The notes beneath the pieces were generated by a model. That model was not told the DNA's origin and made no database searches. It saw nothing but the letters and a program-made list of their open reading frames with translations. From HGM11416 sp034104345 (GTDB taxonomy: Bacteria > Bacillota > Clostridia > Christensenellales > Borkfalkiaceae): 41,071 nucleotides of DNA. Where the stretch lies: assembly GCA_034104345.1 (NCBI GenBank), contig JAXEDY010000026.1:1-41071 (forward strand), given 5' to 3'. A program made the translations under genes and the position numbers. Shown here piece by piece: positions 21,330-30,309 of this stretch; position 1 is the first letter of the stretch; every line of letters begins with the position of its first letter.

Positions 21330-22430
21330 TTACTTTAATATTTTTTTCAACTTTTTTATAACGGCTTTGGCAATAAAATACATGCCTAAGTCGTTCGGGT
21401 GAACGCCGTCGCAAAAAACGTGTTCTATGGCGTCCCGCGGAAAAATAGTTCTGCTATCGATAAAATAAACGTTTTTATCGCCGCTTTTTTTTGCGTTTAA
21501 ATAAGTAGTTTTTATAATTTCGGCGCGTTCGTCGCGCTCTTTGTCTACCCCGTTAATTTCATGTTTGTCGGGCTTGGTTAAAAATATTACGGGCGTATCT
21601 TTTTGCTTTTGTCTGAAAATTTTAAAAAGGCGTTCGTGCGTGTTTTTAAGATGTTCGGCGGTGGGCGCGTTATAATCGTAATCGCACACGAAAACCGAAC
21701 ATTTTTCGCCCGCCAGAAAGTTTGCCATTTCAACTTCGCCGAGCGCGTTGCCCGAAAAACCGTGGTTTACGTAATCGACGTTAAACGCGCCCGAAACCAA
21801 ACTTTGATACATATTATCGGGGCGCGAAGCGCTTGCGCCCTGCGTTATAGACGAGCCGTAATACATCACGGGTAAAACGCCCTTTTTATAGCCGAAAAAT
21901 TCTTCGACTATCGACGTTTTATCTACCGTTATTTTTAGGCGTTTAACGCCGCTGTAAAGCGGAAAATACAATATGTAATCGCGTATTTTGCCGCCTTCGA
22001 GATTGAAAGTCATCGAATAACTTTTAAGCTGAACTATTGCGTCGGGATTATTTTTTATTTCGCCGAACGGCGGAGTAACCGTGCCTATAAAAACTTCGCC
22101 GTCGACCGTTTTTTCGGTCAAAGAAAAGCCGCTCGAACCGATAAACGTCATGTTTTTCATAAAAATCGGCAAATCGGTTTCAACTTCGAGCGTTAAGTTC
22201 TTGCTATCAGACGAAAAAGTAAGCCTTATGCCCGAAGTGCATTTACTGCCCCATTCTACCGCCGGACTTACCGTTTTCGCTATATTTTGAGGAATAGAAA
22301 CGAAGCCGTGTTCTTCTTCGTAAATTCCGCCGTGAATCGTAAACGGCGCGCAAGGCAAAGCATAGGTTCTGCCCTTTTCGGTTATGACCGCGTTGTCTTT
22401 AAAATTTTTATCTATTTTAGCAATATCCAT
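21330..22430 (-). CDS. SGNH/GDSL-family hydrolase with GxDLY-like N-terminal domain
   Basis: 366 residues, no signal peptide. Residues 1-175 are a beta-sandwich resembling the N-terminal domain of SGNH_hydro-type esterases (GxDLY). The catalytic part starts VMYYGSSITQGASASRPDNM, with nucleophile S194 in a G-S-S-I variant, NHGFSGNALGEVEMA (oxyanion Gly/Asn), VFVCDYDYNAPT (N254) and FCDGVHPNDLG with D341 and H344. The full Ser-Asp-His set is present. Likely a carbohydrate deacetylase or esterase of plant-glycan breakdown. AAAGGAAAA precedes the ATG. It is the middle gene of a three-gene operon. Confidence 0.88.
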   Translation of the reverse strand: MDIAKIDKNFKDNAVITEKGRTYALPCAPFTIHGGIYEEEHGFVSIPQNIAKTVSPAVEWGSKCTSGIRLTFSSDSKNLTLEVETDLPIFMKNMTFIGSSGFSLTEKTVDGEVFIGTVTPPFGEIKNNPDAIVQLKSYSMTFNLEGGKIRDYILYFPLYSGVKRLKITVDKTSIVEEFFGYKKGVLPVMYYGSSITQGASASRPDNMYQSLVSGAFNVDYVNHGFSGNALGEVEMANFLAGEKCSVFVCDYDYNAPTAEHLKNTHERLFKIFRQKQKDTPVIFLTKPDKHEINGVDKERDERAEIIKTTYLNAKKSGDKNVYFIDSRTIFPRDAIEHVFCDGVHPNDLGMYFIAKAVIKKLKKILK

Positions 22431-22445
22431 TGTTTTTCCTTTATT

Positions 22446-22730
22446 TTAAATTTCGAAATCGACTGCTTGGCGGTCGGTTCTTATTTCCTTACACAAAGCC
22501 GAAACTTTTATGTGTTCGGGATGATTTTTATAAATTTCGAGATCGGCAGCCGAATTGAACTTAGAAACGAGCACCGCGCCGAATTCGTTTTTGGGATTTA
22601 CGTTTTTGCCTACTTCCATATCGACTATCTGCGGAATTATTCCTTTTAAACTTTTAAGCCCCGCCAAAAAAACGTCGGTTTTTTCTTCTTCGCCCTTTTT
22701 GAATTTCCACATTACAACATGCACTAACAT
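22446..22730 (-). CDS. Dabb (stress-responsive alpha/beta barrel) protein
   Basis: 94 residues. MLVHVVMWKFKKGEEEK, then VDMEVGKNVNPKNEFGAVLV and LEIYKNHPEHIKVSAL are the Dabb/Dimeric alpha-beta barrel signature (HVVxxKFK, V-G-x-N, Y-x-x-H-P-x-H). These small dimeric proteins often accompany sugar-metabolism operons, with unclear function. It is the first gene of the Dabb-SGNH-SGNH operon, with a consensus promoter at 22779-22807 and GAAGGTG as ribosome binding site. Confidence 0.92.
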   Translation of the reverse strand: MLVHVVMWKFKKGEEEKTDVFLAGLKSLKGIIPQIVDMEVGKNVNPKNEFGAVLVSKFNSAADLEIYKNHPEHIKVSALCKEIRTDRQAVDFEI

Positions 22731-22778
22731 AATAGCACCTTCTTGCGTTTTTATAGATTTTTTTGTTTTTATAAAAAC

Positions 22779-22807
22779 ATTTTAACACACGGCGATTTAT
22801 GTGTCAA
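22779..22807 (-). promoter_or_regulatory. Promoter of the Dabb-SGNH-SGNH operon
   Basis: Minus strand: TTGACA (22807-22802), 17-base spacer, TAAAAT (22784-22779), a full consensus match in spacing. The leader is about 45 bases. Confidence 0.82.
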
Positions 22808-22861
22808 TAATATACTTTAACTCCTACAAAAAAACAAATTGCCCATTTTTATTAAAAAATT

Positions 22862-22903
22862 AAATTTAATATAGCAATTTCCAAATTTAACATAGTAATT
22901 TCT
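22862..22903. repeat. Two 21-bp tandem repeats upstream of the Dabb operon
   Basis: AAATTTAATATAGCAATTTC at 22862 is followed directly by AAATTTAACATAGTAATTTC at 22883; the 21-base units differ at three positions. A 21-base period places both on the same DNA face, about 55 bases upstream of the -35 box, as for activator sites. Confidence 0.5.
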
Positions 22904-22950
22904 TAAAAAATGTAGATTGCTTTTATTTTTGCCCCCAAAAAAGAGCTTTA

Positions 22951-22996
22951 AATAGCAAAATTCGCGATAATCAACCTATAGCCCGACTTTTTTAAT
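22951..22996 (-). repeat. Dispersed hairpin-repeat family, copy E
   Basis: On the minus strand: AAAAAAGTCGGGCTATAGGT, then TGATTATCGCGAATTTTGC. The core matches the family; the outer stem is poor here. It lies between divergent genes, so it is not a 3'-end terminator of either. Confidence 0.6.
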
Positions 22997-23130
22997 TTTT
23001 AATTACTTATTTATCCAAATTTTTTAAGAAAAAAACAAAAAAATTCCGATATTTTTACGTTTTTTAAAATCTAATTTAAAAAATCACCCCTTTGGCGGTT
23101 TTTTTCAAGTAAAATAAAGCAATTCTACTA

Positions 23131-23334
23131 ATCGGAGAATAGTAGTATCGCATATATAGATTTAATTTATATTTCACGAGAGCAAAAAAAGGACTCTTTG
23201 TTTGCCTTTTTTATTAAAAAATAGTAAAATCGCAACGTCGAGTAAAAAATGAAAAGTAAAATTTTCGGCAAACAACGTTAAAAACGAAAAACAACGCGAA
23301 AATACGTTTTGACGAAATTCTACGATTCTCCGAT
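23131..23334. mobile_element. MITE-like element with 15-bp terminal inverted repeats and TA flanks
   Basis: ATCGGAGAATAGTAG (23131-23145) and CTACGATTCTCCGAT (23320-23334) are inverted repeats with one mismatch. The dinucleotide TA flanks both outer ends (23129-23130 and 23335-23336), the target duplication expected for IS630/Tc1-mariner transposition. The 204-bp interior has no reading frame. It ends 42 bases before the lipoprotein ATG and may supply its promoter (TTGACG at 23309). Confidence 0.5.
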
Positions 23335-23376
23335 TAAAAGAAATTATCAAATAACAAAAAAACAGAAGGTGAAGCG

Positions 23377-26300
23377 ATGAGAGACTTTACAAAACACAGA
23401 AAAAAAACTTCGATAATTTACATTATTACGCTTATTATTATTCAGATGCTTGCGTTAAGCGCCTGTTTCGGTTGCGGCGGCGTAACGCAAGTTACCCCGC
23501 CCGAAAATACAAACAATGCAAACGTAATTAAGCCCGAAGGAAAAACGGTTGCCGATTATACGAGTGATCCTAACTTTAATTTATATGTAGCAAATTCGGT
23601 TTTGTCGGAAGCGGGAAGTTTCAGCAGCGTTTCGAAAGGCACAACCGTATCTACAAAAATCGGGCTTTCGATTACGCAGGATATTTACGCGACGCGTGTT
23701 GTAAAAGGCGAAACCGTTTATAAACAGTCGTTAAGTTACGGATTTGTAAAAACCGGCGACGAAAGAATCGCGCACGGAAATACCTATCTTTATCGCTCGG
23801 CAACCCAAGTAAATTCGGTAAGCGACGCAAAATGGTCTGACGAAGCGCCCGGTTCTTTAACCAAAGACGAATTTTTTAGCAGATACGGCTACAGAGGCAA
23901 CGCCCTTACGGGATACATACTTAACGACGAAACGATTATCTCTTCGACTTTCGATGGGTATGACGAAAACACCGGATTATATTCGTTCACCTACGTTCTC
24001 GATAATCAAAAAGCAACCGCGTGGTTGCTTTACGAAATGCGCACGAACAGCGGCTCGACCAACTTCGCGGTATTCGAAAAAGCGGTTATTCACGTTACGA
24101 TGGACGAAAATTGGCTTATTCATTCGCTTTCGACCGATTGCGCATATAACGTTCCGATTTTAGGAAATACCCCCTGCAAAGAAAGCATTACCGAAGAATT
24201 CAGCAACATCGGCGAAATTTCGGACTTTAAACAATTTCCGCATTACGATTATTTTTCAAAATACGTCGATTTTACGAAAAACACCCCGATAGACGACAGC
24301 GTTCATCCGTCGCCGTCTCCCGTAAAGCCGAGCACTCCCGTCGAACCGCAATCTACCGACGTACTTATGAGTATGTTCGAAAAATATCTTACCGGTTCGC
24401 CGCTTAACGTTGCGCTTAAAACCGAAATAAGCGGATACGATATTGCCGCCGACGTAACTCTTAATCTCGATTTAGACAATCCAGAAAATATTACGTTATC
24501 AGCACTTACAAACAGCGGAATTCGCTTAACTTATGCGAAAAACGAAATTTTCGCCGCAATAAACAACGTAAAACTGCGTTCTTCTTTGTCGGACGTTTCA
24601 GACGCGCTTAAACGATTCGGAATAGAAATGCCGACGCTTAACTTTTCGTCAGACGATTTCGATCCTTCTGCCATATCAGACGCAATGACGCTTAAAACGA
24701 CGCAAAACACCGCGACCGTAAACGTTCCCCTTTCGCTCGGCGATATTAACGCGAACGTTACGATAAACGGCAAAAAGAGCCGCGATTCTTATTTATTTAC
24801 CGACGCAACGGTCGTTATCGACGGCACTACGGTTATGCTTAAAGCGCAAGATAAAACGATTGCGCCGCTTAACGTTTCAGACAGTTCGTATATAGACGCC
24901 TGTACCGTTTTATCCGATTATTACGACGTGATAGATTCGGTTATGAAATTCAAGGCATCCGAAACAGACAACAATCTGATTGAAAAATCGCTCACTATCG
25001 AAATTCAGCCTTTAAAACTTAAAATCGACGGAGCGACTTACGAAACCAAAACCATTACTTTGCGACTATATACGTCGCAAAACAAAATCGCGGTAACGGG
25101 CGACAAACTCGACCTTACCTGCACCGCCGCCGACAAAACGGTTACCCAAAAACAATTATCTTTTAGCGGCGCGTATATTTTACCGACCGAAAAAGACGAA
25201 GGTAAATTGTATCTTACTATAAACAATCTCGCTAACGCGGACAGCGATATAAAAATTTCAATCGGTTCAACCGCTCTTACGGATTGCTTTAACAAACGCT
25301 TTCCCGAACTTAAAAAAGCGATTCCGCAATTAAACGATTTGCTTAAAATCGACCTTAGCAAAGATAAATTGCTCGAATACACCGCCCTGCTTTCGAACCT
25401 TACCTACGACAGATCAAACGACAAAACTTTATCTTTAACGATAAACGCCGAAAAACTTGCAAGCGGCGCGGGCGAACTGAATATTTCTTTGTCGCAACCG
25501 CAGAAAAACAAACTCTGCTTATCCGTTAACCAATCGGGCGCCGACTTATTTATTGATAGTTTTTCGTTGAGCGTTAACGCCGACGAACAAGCGCCGTCGC
25601 ACCAGATTGTAGACAACGCCTATAACGTCAACGCAAAACACATAAGTTTCGACAGCATCGACACCCTGCTTCAATCGCTTATAAACACGGCAAAACGCAA
25701 AAGTTTCCGTTTAACAGGGAAAATCCCCGTAAGCCTTAACGCATTGTCTATCGTTAAAGCAAACATAGAACTCGGCATAGACGTGAGGATAGACGCCGAA
25801 ACAGACGAAAACGGCAAAGACGTTGTTTATATCGCGGCTAAACTTGCACGCGGAGAATTATCGGGCGTTACGAAAACGGCTTTTGACGATAAAGGCGGCG
25901 ATTCTTTCCTTTTCTACAACGGAAAAAACAAAACGGTAACGATTAAACGCAACTCGCTTAACGAAAAAAAATGGTGCACTAAATGTAACGGTTTTACGTG
26001 TTCAAACACTTTTTTACACACGGCATACAGAAAAAACAAAGTAGTTTCTGATATGAATTACGGCGGCAAGTGCAGTTACGAAAAAACCGTAACCGAAAAA
26101 GAATTTGCCGAAAACGTTCTCGATTACGTTTTGCCGATGATAAACTTCACTAAAACTATTAACAACGCCATCGTAGACGCCGCCAACAACAGCAACAAAA
26201 ACGAGTTCGGTCTCGACGATTTGTTCGTCGACTATACCTACACCGCCCCGACTTATATTATTAAATTGAATTTAAAGCCCGCCGACAGCGTGTTAGGTAA

Positions 26301-26472
26301 TGCAACCGTGCATATCGACCACGACGAAAATTACGATCTTTCATCGTTATACGGCAACATTATCCTGCTCGACGTAAGCGGCGTTTCGGCAGAAGGGACT
26401 TTTAATATTTCACTTGTCTCTTCGGTAGACGGTGAGGCAAAATCATTGTCTCTTGCAAACAAACTATTTTAA
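23377..26472 (+). CDS. Large lipoprotein of unknown function, 1031 aa
   Basis: 1031 residues with a lipoprotein signal peptide: basic MRDFTKHRKK, a hydrophobic core and the lipobox LSAC with the lipidated Cys at 30. It should be anchored on the outer face of the membrane. Residues about 310-325 are a Pro/Ser-rich linker. The rest is almost all predicted beta strand in long repeating stretches (such as ALKTEISGYDIAADVTLNLD) that resemble repeated elongated beta domains. A cysteine cluster WCTKCNGFTCSN with a later GGKCSYEK occurs at about residues 865-905 and could bind metal or form disulphides. I recognise no family. AAGGTG precedes the ATG. It stands alone, between a MITE-like element and two terminators. 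Confidence 0.85.
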   Translation: MRDFTKHRKKTSIIYIITLIIIQMLALSACFGCGGVTQVTPPENTNNANVIKPEGKTVADYTSDPNFNLYVANSVLSEAGSFSSVSKGTTVSTKIGLSITQDIYATRVVKGETVYKQSLSYGFVKTGDERIAHGNTYLYRSATQVNSVSDAKWSDEAPGSLTKDEFFSRYGYRGNALTGYILNDETIISSTFDGYDENTGLYSFTYVLDNQKATAWLLYEMRTNSGSTNFAVFEKAVIHVTMDENWLIHSLSTDCAYNVPILGNTPCKESITEEFSNIGEISDFKQFPHYDYFSKYVDFTKNTPIDDSVHPSPSPVKPSTPVEPQSTDVLMSMFEKYLTGSPLNVALKTEISGYDIAADVTLNLDLDNPENITLSALTNSGIRLTYAKNEIFAAINNVKLRSSLSDVSDALKRFGIEMPTLNFSSDDFDPSAISDAMTLKTTQNTATVNVPLSLGDINANVTINGKKSRDSYLFTDATVVIDGTTVMLKAQDKTIAPLNVSDSSYIDACTVLSDYYDVIDSVMKFKASETDNNLIEKSLTIEIQPLKLKIDGATYETKTITLRLYTSQNKIAVTGDKLDLTCTAADKTVTQKQLSFSGAYILPTEKDEGKLYLTINNLANADSDIKISIGSTALTDCFNKRFPELKKAIPQLNDLLKIDLSKDKLLEYTALLSNLTYDRSNDKTLSLTINAEKLASGAGELNISLSQPQKNKLCLSVNQSGADLFIDSFSLSVNADEQAPSHQIVDNAYNVNAKHISFDSIDTLLQSLINTAKRKSFRLTGKIPVSLNALSIVKANIELGIDVRIDAETDENGKDVVYIAAKLARGELSGVTKTAFDDKGGDSFLFYNGKNKTVTIKRNSLNEKKWCTKCNGFTCSNTFLHTAYRKNKVVSDMNYGGKCSYEKTVTEKEFAENVLDYVLPMINFTKTINNAIVDAANNSNKNEFGLDDLFVDYTYTAPTYIIKLNLKPADSVLGNATVHIDHDENYDLSSLYGNIILLDVSGVSAEGTFNISLVSSVDGEAKSLSLANKLF

Positions 26473-26496
26473 CACCTAAAAATCTCACAACAAGCA

Positions 26497-26532
26497 AAAA
26501 TCCCGATCAAGTCGGTTCTCAATCGGGATTTT
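26497..26532 (+). terminator. Terminator of the lipoprotein gene
   Basis: AAAATCCCGAT (26497-26507) pairs with ATCGGGATTTT (26522-26532), with T-rich sequence after it. It begins 25 bases after the stop codon. Confidence 0.85.
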
Positions 26533-26585
26533 AATTAAAGGCTCAATGTCAAACGCTATGCGTGCGCGATAGAAAAATAGTTTAA

Positions 26586-26623
26586 TGGCGGCGGTAACTT
26601 TTTTAAGTTGCCGCCGTTTTTTT
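26586..26623 (+). terminator. Second terminator downstream of the lipoprotein gene
   Basis: GGCGGTAACTT and AAGTTGCCGCC form an 11-bp stem (one wobble pair) around TTTT, followed by seven T residues. Confidence 0.8.
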
Positions 26624-26893
26624 GCAAAAAATTATCTTTTAAGCGGCAAGCAATGAAACGATGATTTTCCTTTTGAAATTTATTTTTATTTTCGTTGAGC
26701 AAAGTGTGTAGAATTTTCTATGCCGACTGTGTTTATAGTGGATTCACAGCCTCGAATAGCACACTATTTTGCGAAGCAAAGTATAAAATAAGTACTAATT
26801 ACAAAAGCAACCGGTAAAACGTCTCTATGTAATACGTAAGTTTTCCTTATAACATGCAAACCGAACGTTATCTCGTAGGCTCAAACTCAATGT
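26624..26893. other. Intergenic region without a recognisable gene
   Basis: AT-rich, no supported gene. A small TTTGC-GAA-GCAAA hairpin lies near 26772-26784, and AAAGTGTG/CACACT inverted segments frame the stretch before it. It contains the 3' flank of the kdpE remnant; no clear terminator for kdpE was found. Confidence 0.4.
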
Positions 26894-27595
26894 TTAATCG
26901 TCGATCTTTATCATTCTGTACCCGATGCCGACGTGAGTTTGAATATATTGCGGCGAATCGGCGGACGGTTCGATTTTTTTGCGCAAAGTCGCCATAAATA
27001 CGCGCAGAGAAGCGACGTTTCTTTCCCATGCCGCCCCCCATATTTTTTGCGTAATGAAAGTATGAGTAAGCACTTTCCCGACGTTTTTTGATAATAAACA
27101 CAGTAGTTTGTATTCGATAGGGGTAAGGTGAAGTTCTTCGCCTCTTAAATATGCGCAACCTGCGCCATAATCTATTTTCAGATTTCCGTTTACAAAAACC
27201 GATTCGGATTTATTTGTCGATTGTATTGCAAAAAGCCTTCTTTTCGTAACGCGGATTCTTGCAAGCAATTCTTCGACGGAAAACGGCTTTGTCAGATAAT
27301 CGTCCGCTCCGGCATCGAGCGCGTCGATTTTGTCTTTATATTCGGTTCTTGCGCTGATTACGATAATCGGCATTTACGACCAAGAGCGTATTTTTCCGAT
27401 AACGTCCACGCCGTCGATATCCGGTAAACCCAAATCGAGCAGAACGACGTCCGGATTATGAGAAGACGCTTGCATAACGGCGCTTTCTCCGTTCGTTGCG
27501 GTTATATAATCATAACCGTGCGTTTTCAAAGTCGTTCCGATAAGGTTACGGACGGGTGCGTCGTCTTCTACGACTAAAATCAGTAAGTTATTCAT
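26894..27595 (-). pseudogene. kdpE: KdpE-type response regulator interrupted by in-frame TAA
   Basis: Reading through one stop codon gives a 233-codon OmpR-family response regulator. The first frame (27595-27374, 73 residues) holds the receiver N-terminus with acidic pocket VVEDD and phospho-acceptor region VVLLDLGLPD. TAA at 27376-27374 then replaces a single codon between IRSWS and MPIIVISART. The second part (27373-26894, 159 residues) has the conserved Lys in DYLTKPFS and the winged helix LTPIEYKLLCLLSK...VASLRVFMATLRKKIE. TAA is one substitution from AAA, CAA or GAA. Because ATG directly follows TAA, translation restart is possible. It overlaps kdpD by eight bases. Confidence 0.85.
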
Positions 27596-29546
27596 GAATT
27601 TCCACCTCTCCGACGGGCAATGTAAAGGTAAATATCGCGCCGTGCGGAAGGTTGTCTGTTATCGTTATTTCTCCGCCGTGCGCGTTTACGATGGATTTAC
27701 ACAACGAAAGCCCCAACCCCATACTGCGGCGGCTGTCTACAATTTTGTTTGCTCCCGTATAAAACATATCGAATACCCGCAATTTTTGTTCGCCATCGAT
27801 TCCGTTTCCGTTATCCGCCACGCTTACGCAGACTGTTTCTCCGTTTCTTTTTGCGGTAATCGTAATTTGCGAATCGGACGGCGTGTATTTAATAGCGTTG
27901 TCTAAAAGATTGATTAAAACCTGCACTATAAGTCGAGCGTCCATTTTTGCAAGGAGCAAATCGTCTTGTTGTATCACGGTAATTTTTTGCTTTTCGCTTT
28001 TCGTATGAATATGCTTTAGTGCTTCGTCTATTACGTCGCCGACAAGTTCCGTCGTCAAATTTATATTCATTCTGCCTTCTTCAAGGCGCGTTACCGCAAG
28101 CAAATTTTCAACCAGATTTATTAGCCAGAGCGAATCGTCGTAAATATCTTCGTATATTTGTTTTTTTGTCGCGTCGTCAATATCGTTGCCGTTTGAAATC
28201 AGATTGCTCGCATTACCCGAAATGGAAGTAAGCGGCGTGCGTAAATCGTGCGATATGGAACGGAGCAGATTTGCGCGCAACTGTTCGTTTTTGGCTAAAA
28301 CGGCGGCGCGCTCTCTTTCTTTGGCGTTTATAATTCCGTCAATTGCGATTGCGCATTCGCCGATAACGGAAACCACGATGCTTTCGTTAAAAGAATCAAT
28401 CGGCTTTTCTCCGACGAAAATGCCTATTGCTCCATAGTTTTTGCCGTTTTTACATATCGGAAAAAACGTATAGTCGCTTTCAGAACAAATATCCGTTCCT
28501 TTCCCTTCTTTTACGTTGTTTTTCATTACTTGCCAAGCGATTTTCTCGCAGTCGGGCGAAATATCGGCGTAGGTGCTTTCAGCCTGCGAAGCATGAATTT
28601 TTTGCGTATTTTCATTAAATACGATTACGTTTCGATTTAACAATTTTTTTAATTGATTTGCCGTAACCTGAAATATTTCCGTTTCATCGGACGCTTTTTG
28701 AATCAACTGGTTTGCATCGAACAGAATTTTCGTTCTGTATGCCGTTTGAGTTGCCTGACGTTCCCGAGTTTTCAGTTTTTCGGTTGTTCCCCCTATGATG
28801 AGAGACGCCGCAAGCATAATTACGAAAGTGACGAGGTAACCGCGTCCGTACGTAAGAAACGAAAACCGCGGTTCGGTAAAAAGAAAATTAAAAACCAGAA
28901 CGCTCACAACCGACGAAAGAACCCAACAAATTTTACTTTTTGTCAGTATAGCGGTAATCAGAACGCCGAGCATATAAATGGTAATGATATTTGCTTCGGT
29001 AAAACCGAGGCGTGAAAAAAGATACCCGATTAAAGTCGAAAGCAACAGTAAAGCCGTTGAAACCGTCAATTCTTTTAGTGTTTTTTCAAAATGCGGTTTT
29101 TCAAAAAGTTTTTTCTTTCCTTTTGCTGTAACGGCATCGCTGTCGGGAATGATATGTATATCGACGTTAGGAGCAAGCGATATCAGTTTTTCGGTTAAAG
29201 TCGGTTTGCCTATAAATTTTCGCTTACCGATAACGGTTCTGCCGATTACTATTTTCGTAACGCCGGAAAGACGAGCATATTCCGCAACCTGAAAAGCAAT
29301 ATCGTCCCCGCATACGGTAACTATCGACGCACCGTTCGTTTCGGCAAAACGGATATTTGCAAGTAACCGTTCCGCGTCTTCCGCTTCCATAGATTCAGAC
29401 GCGGGAGTTTTTACGTATAACGCGGAAAAAGTCGCATTGAACGCCTTTGCCATGGCTGCCGCCGTCTGAATTATTTTCGGATTTGAAGGCGCGGAAGACA
29501 AACAAACCAGAACGTGTTCTTTGTCGTTTATATACTGCTTTCCCAT
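27588..29546 (-). CDS. kdpD: KdpD-like sensor histidine kinase lacking the N-terminal KdpD domain
   Basis: 652 residues versus about 890 for E. coli KdpD. Domains in order: UspA-like region (about 10-135), DUF4118 four-helix membrane domain (about 160-255), GAF-like region (about 275-405), HisKA with phospho-acceptor H433 in SISHDLRTPLTSISG, and HATPase with LLDNAIKYTP, DNGNGID and MGLGLSLCKSIV. The roughly 200-residue N-terminal KdpD domain with its Walker site is absent, a form common in Firmicutes. It probably senses K+ or ionic stress, controlling the linked trkH-trkA genes. It is co-directional with trkA (96-base gap) and kdpE, which is broken. Confidence 0.92.
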   Translation of the reverse strand: MGKQYINDKEHVLVCLSSAPSNPKIIQTAAAMAKAFNATFSALYVKTPASESMEAEDAERLLANIRFAETNGASIVTVCGDDIAFQVAEYARLSGVTKIVIGRTVIGKRKFIGKPTLTEKLISLAPNVDIHIIPDSDAVTAKGKKKLFEKPHFEKTLKELTVSTALLLLSTLIGYLFSRLGFTEANIITIYMLGVLITAILTKSKICWVLSSVVSVLVFNFLFTEPRFSFLTYGRGYLVTFVIMLAASLIIGGTTEKLKTRERQATQTAYRTKILFDANQLIQKASDETEIFQVTANQLKKLLNRNVIVFNENTQKIHASQAESTYADISPDCEKIAWQVMKNNVKEGKGTDICSESDYTFFPICKNGKNYGAIGIFVGEKPIDSFNESIVVSVIGECAIAIDGIINAKERERAAVLAKNEQLRANLLRSISHDLRTPLTSISGNASNLISNGNDIDDATKKQIYEDIYDDSLWLINLVENLLAVTRLEEGRMNINLTTELVGDVIDEALKHIHTKSEKQKITVIQQDDLLLAKMDARLIVQVLINLLDNAIKYTPSDSQITITAKRNGETVCVSVADNGNGIDGEQKLRVFDMFYTGANKIVDSRRSMGLGLSLCKSIVNAHGGEITITDNLPHGAIFTFTLPVGEVEIHE

Positions 29547-29642
29547 TCGGTTAATCCGTATCTCCTTCGTTTTTTATTTCCTGTATTATATCATATTTTT
29601 TGAATAAAATCTACTTGAAAAAGTCGCCTTATTTTATATCGG

Positions 29643-30296
29643 TTAGATATCAAAGCATTTTCGCATTGCTTTTTGTTCGCCGAGAACCAAAAGCGTTTCG
29701 TCACCGGAAAGAATGGTGTCGGCGGTAACAACCGCATTGATTTTTCCTTTTTTCTTTGTGGCGATTATATTTACGTTATATTTTCTGCGAATATCGATTT
29801 CTATAACCGATTTTCCCACCCATGCCGACGGAACGGAAACTTCAAATATCGAGCAGGAAGCGCCGAGTTCTATGTAATCGAGAATGTGGTCGGAACTGTA
29901 ACGGATTGCAGCCCATGTGGCAAGTTGTTTTTCGGGATAAATAATTTCGTCCGCGCCGTTACGCAGAAGAAATTTTGCCTGCACGTCCTGTTCCGCGCGC
30001 GACACAACCTTTTTTGCACCCAATTCTTTTAATAAGCAGGTAGTTTCAAGAGAACTTTGAAAGTCGCCGCCGATAGTTACAATGCAGACGTCGTAGTTTT
30101 TTACGCCGAGAGATTTCAACAACGCTTCGTTTGTACTGTCGCCGATTTGCCCGTTGGTCACGTAAGGCATGGCGGCGTTAATTCTTTCTTCGTTTTTGTC
30201 TACCGCCATTATTTCGTGCCCTAATTCGTTTAATTTCATTGCGATGTATTTCCCGAAACGTCCGAGACCTATCAATAAAACTGATTTTGTTTTCAT
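29643..30296 (-). CDS. trkA: TrkA/KtrA-family potassium channel regulatory subunit
   Basis: 217 residues from ATG at 30296, chosen because AAGGAGGTTTT precedes it. RCK_N domain: LLIGLGRFGKYIAMKLNELG (nucleotide-binding GxGxxG), MAVDKNEERI and IGDSTNEALLKSLGVKNYDV, then DFQSSLETTCLLKELGAKKV. RCK_C (TrkA-C) domain from about residue 140 (FEVSVPSAWVGKSVIEIDIR). It binds nucleotides in the cytoplasm and gates the TrkH/KtrB channel. The gene follows trkH by 13 bases, so they form one operon. Confidence 0.94.
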   Translation of the reverse strand: MKTKSVLLIGLGRFGKYIAMKLNELGHEIMAVDKNEERINAAMPYVTNGQIGDSTNEALLKSLGVKNYDVCIVTIGGDFQSSLETTCLLKELGAKKVVSRAEQDVQAKFLLRNGADEIIYPEKQLATWAAIRYSSDHILDYIELGASCSIFEVSVPSAWVGKSVIEIDIRRKYNVNIIATKKKGKINAVVTADTILSGDETLLVLGEQKAMRKCFDI

Positions 30297-30309
30297 ATAT
30301 AAAACCTCC

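Noticed and set aside
27374..27376. Stop-codon reassignment to explain the TAA in kdpE
   Set aside because: TAA ends many intact genes in the window (for example kdpD, feoB, uxuA), so it is a normal stop codon here.
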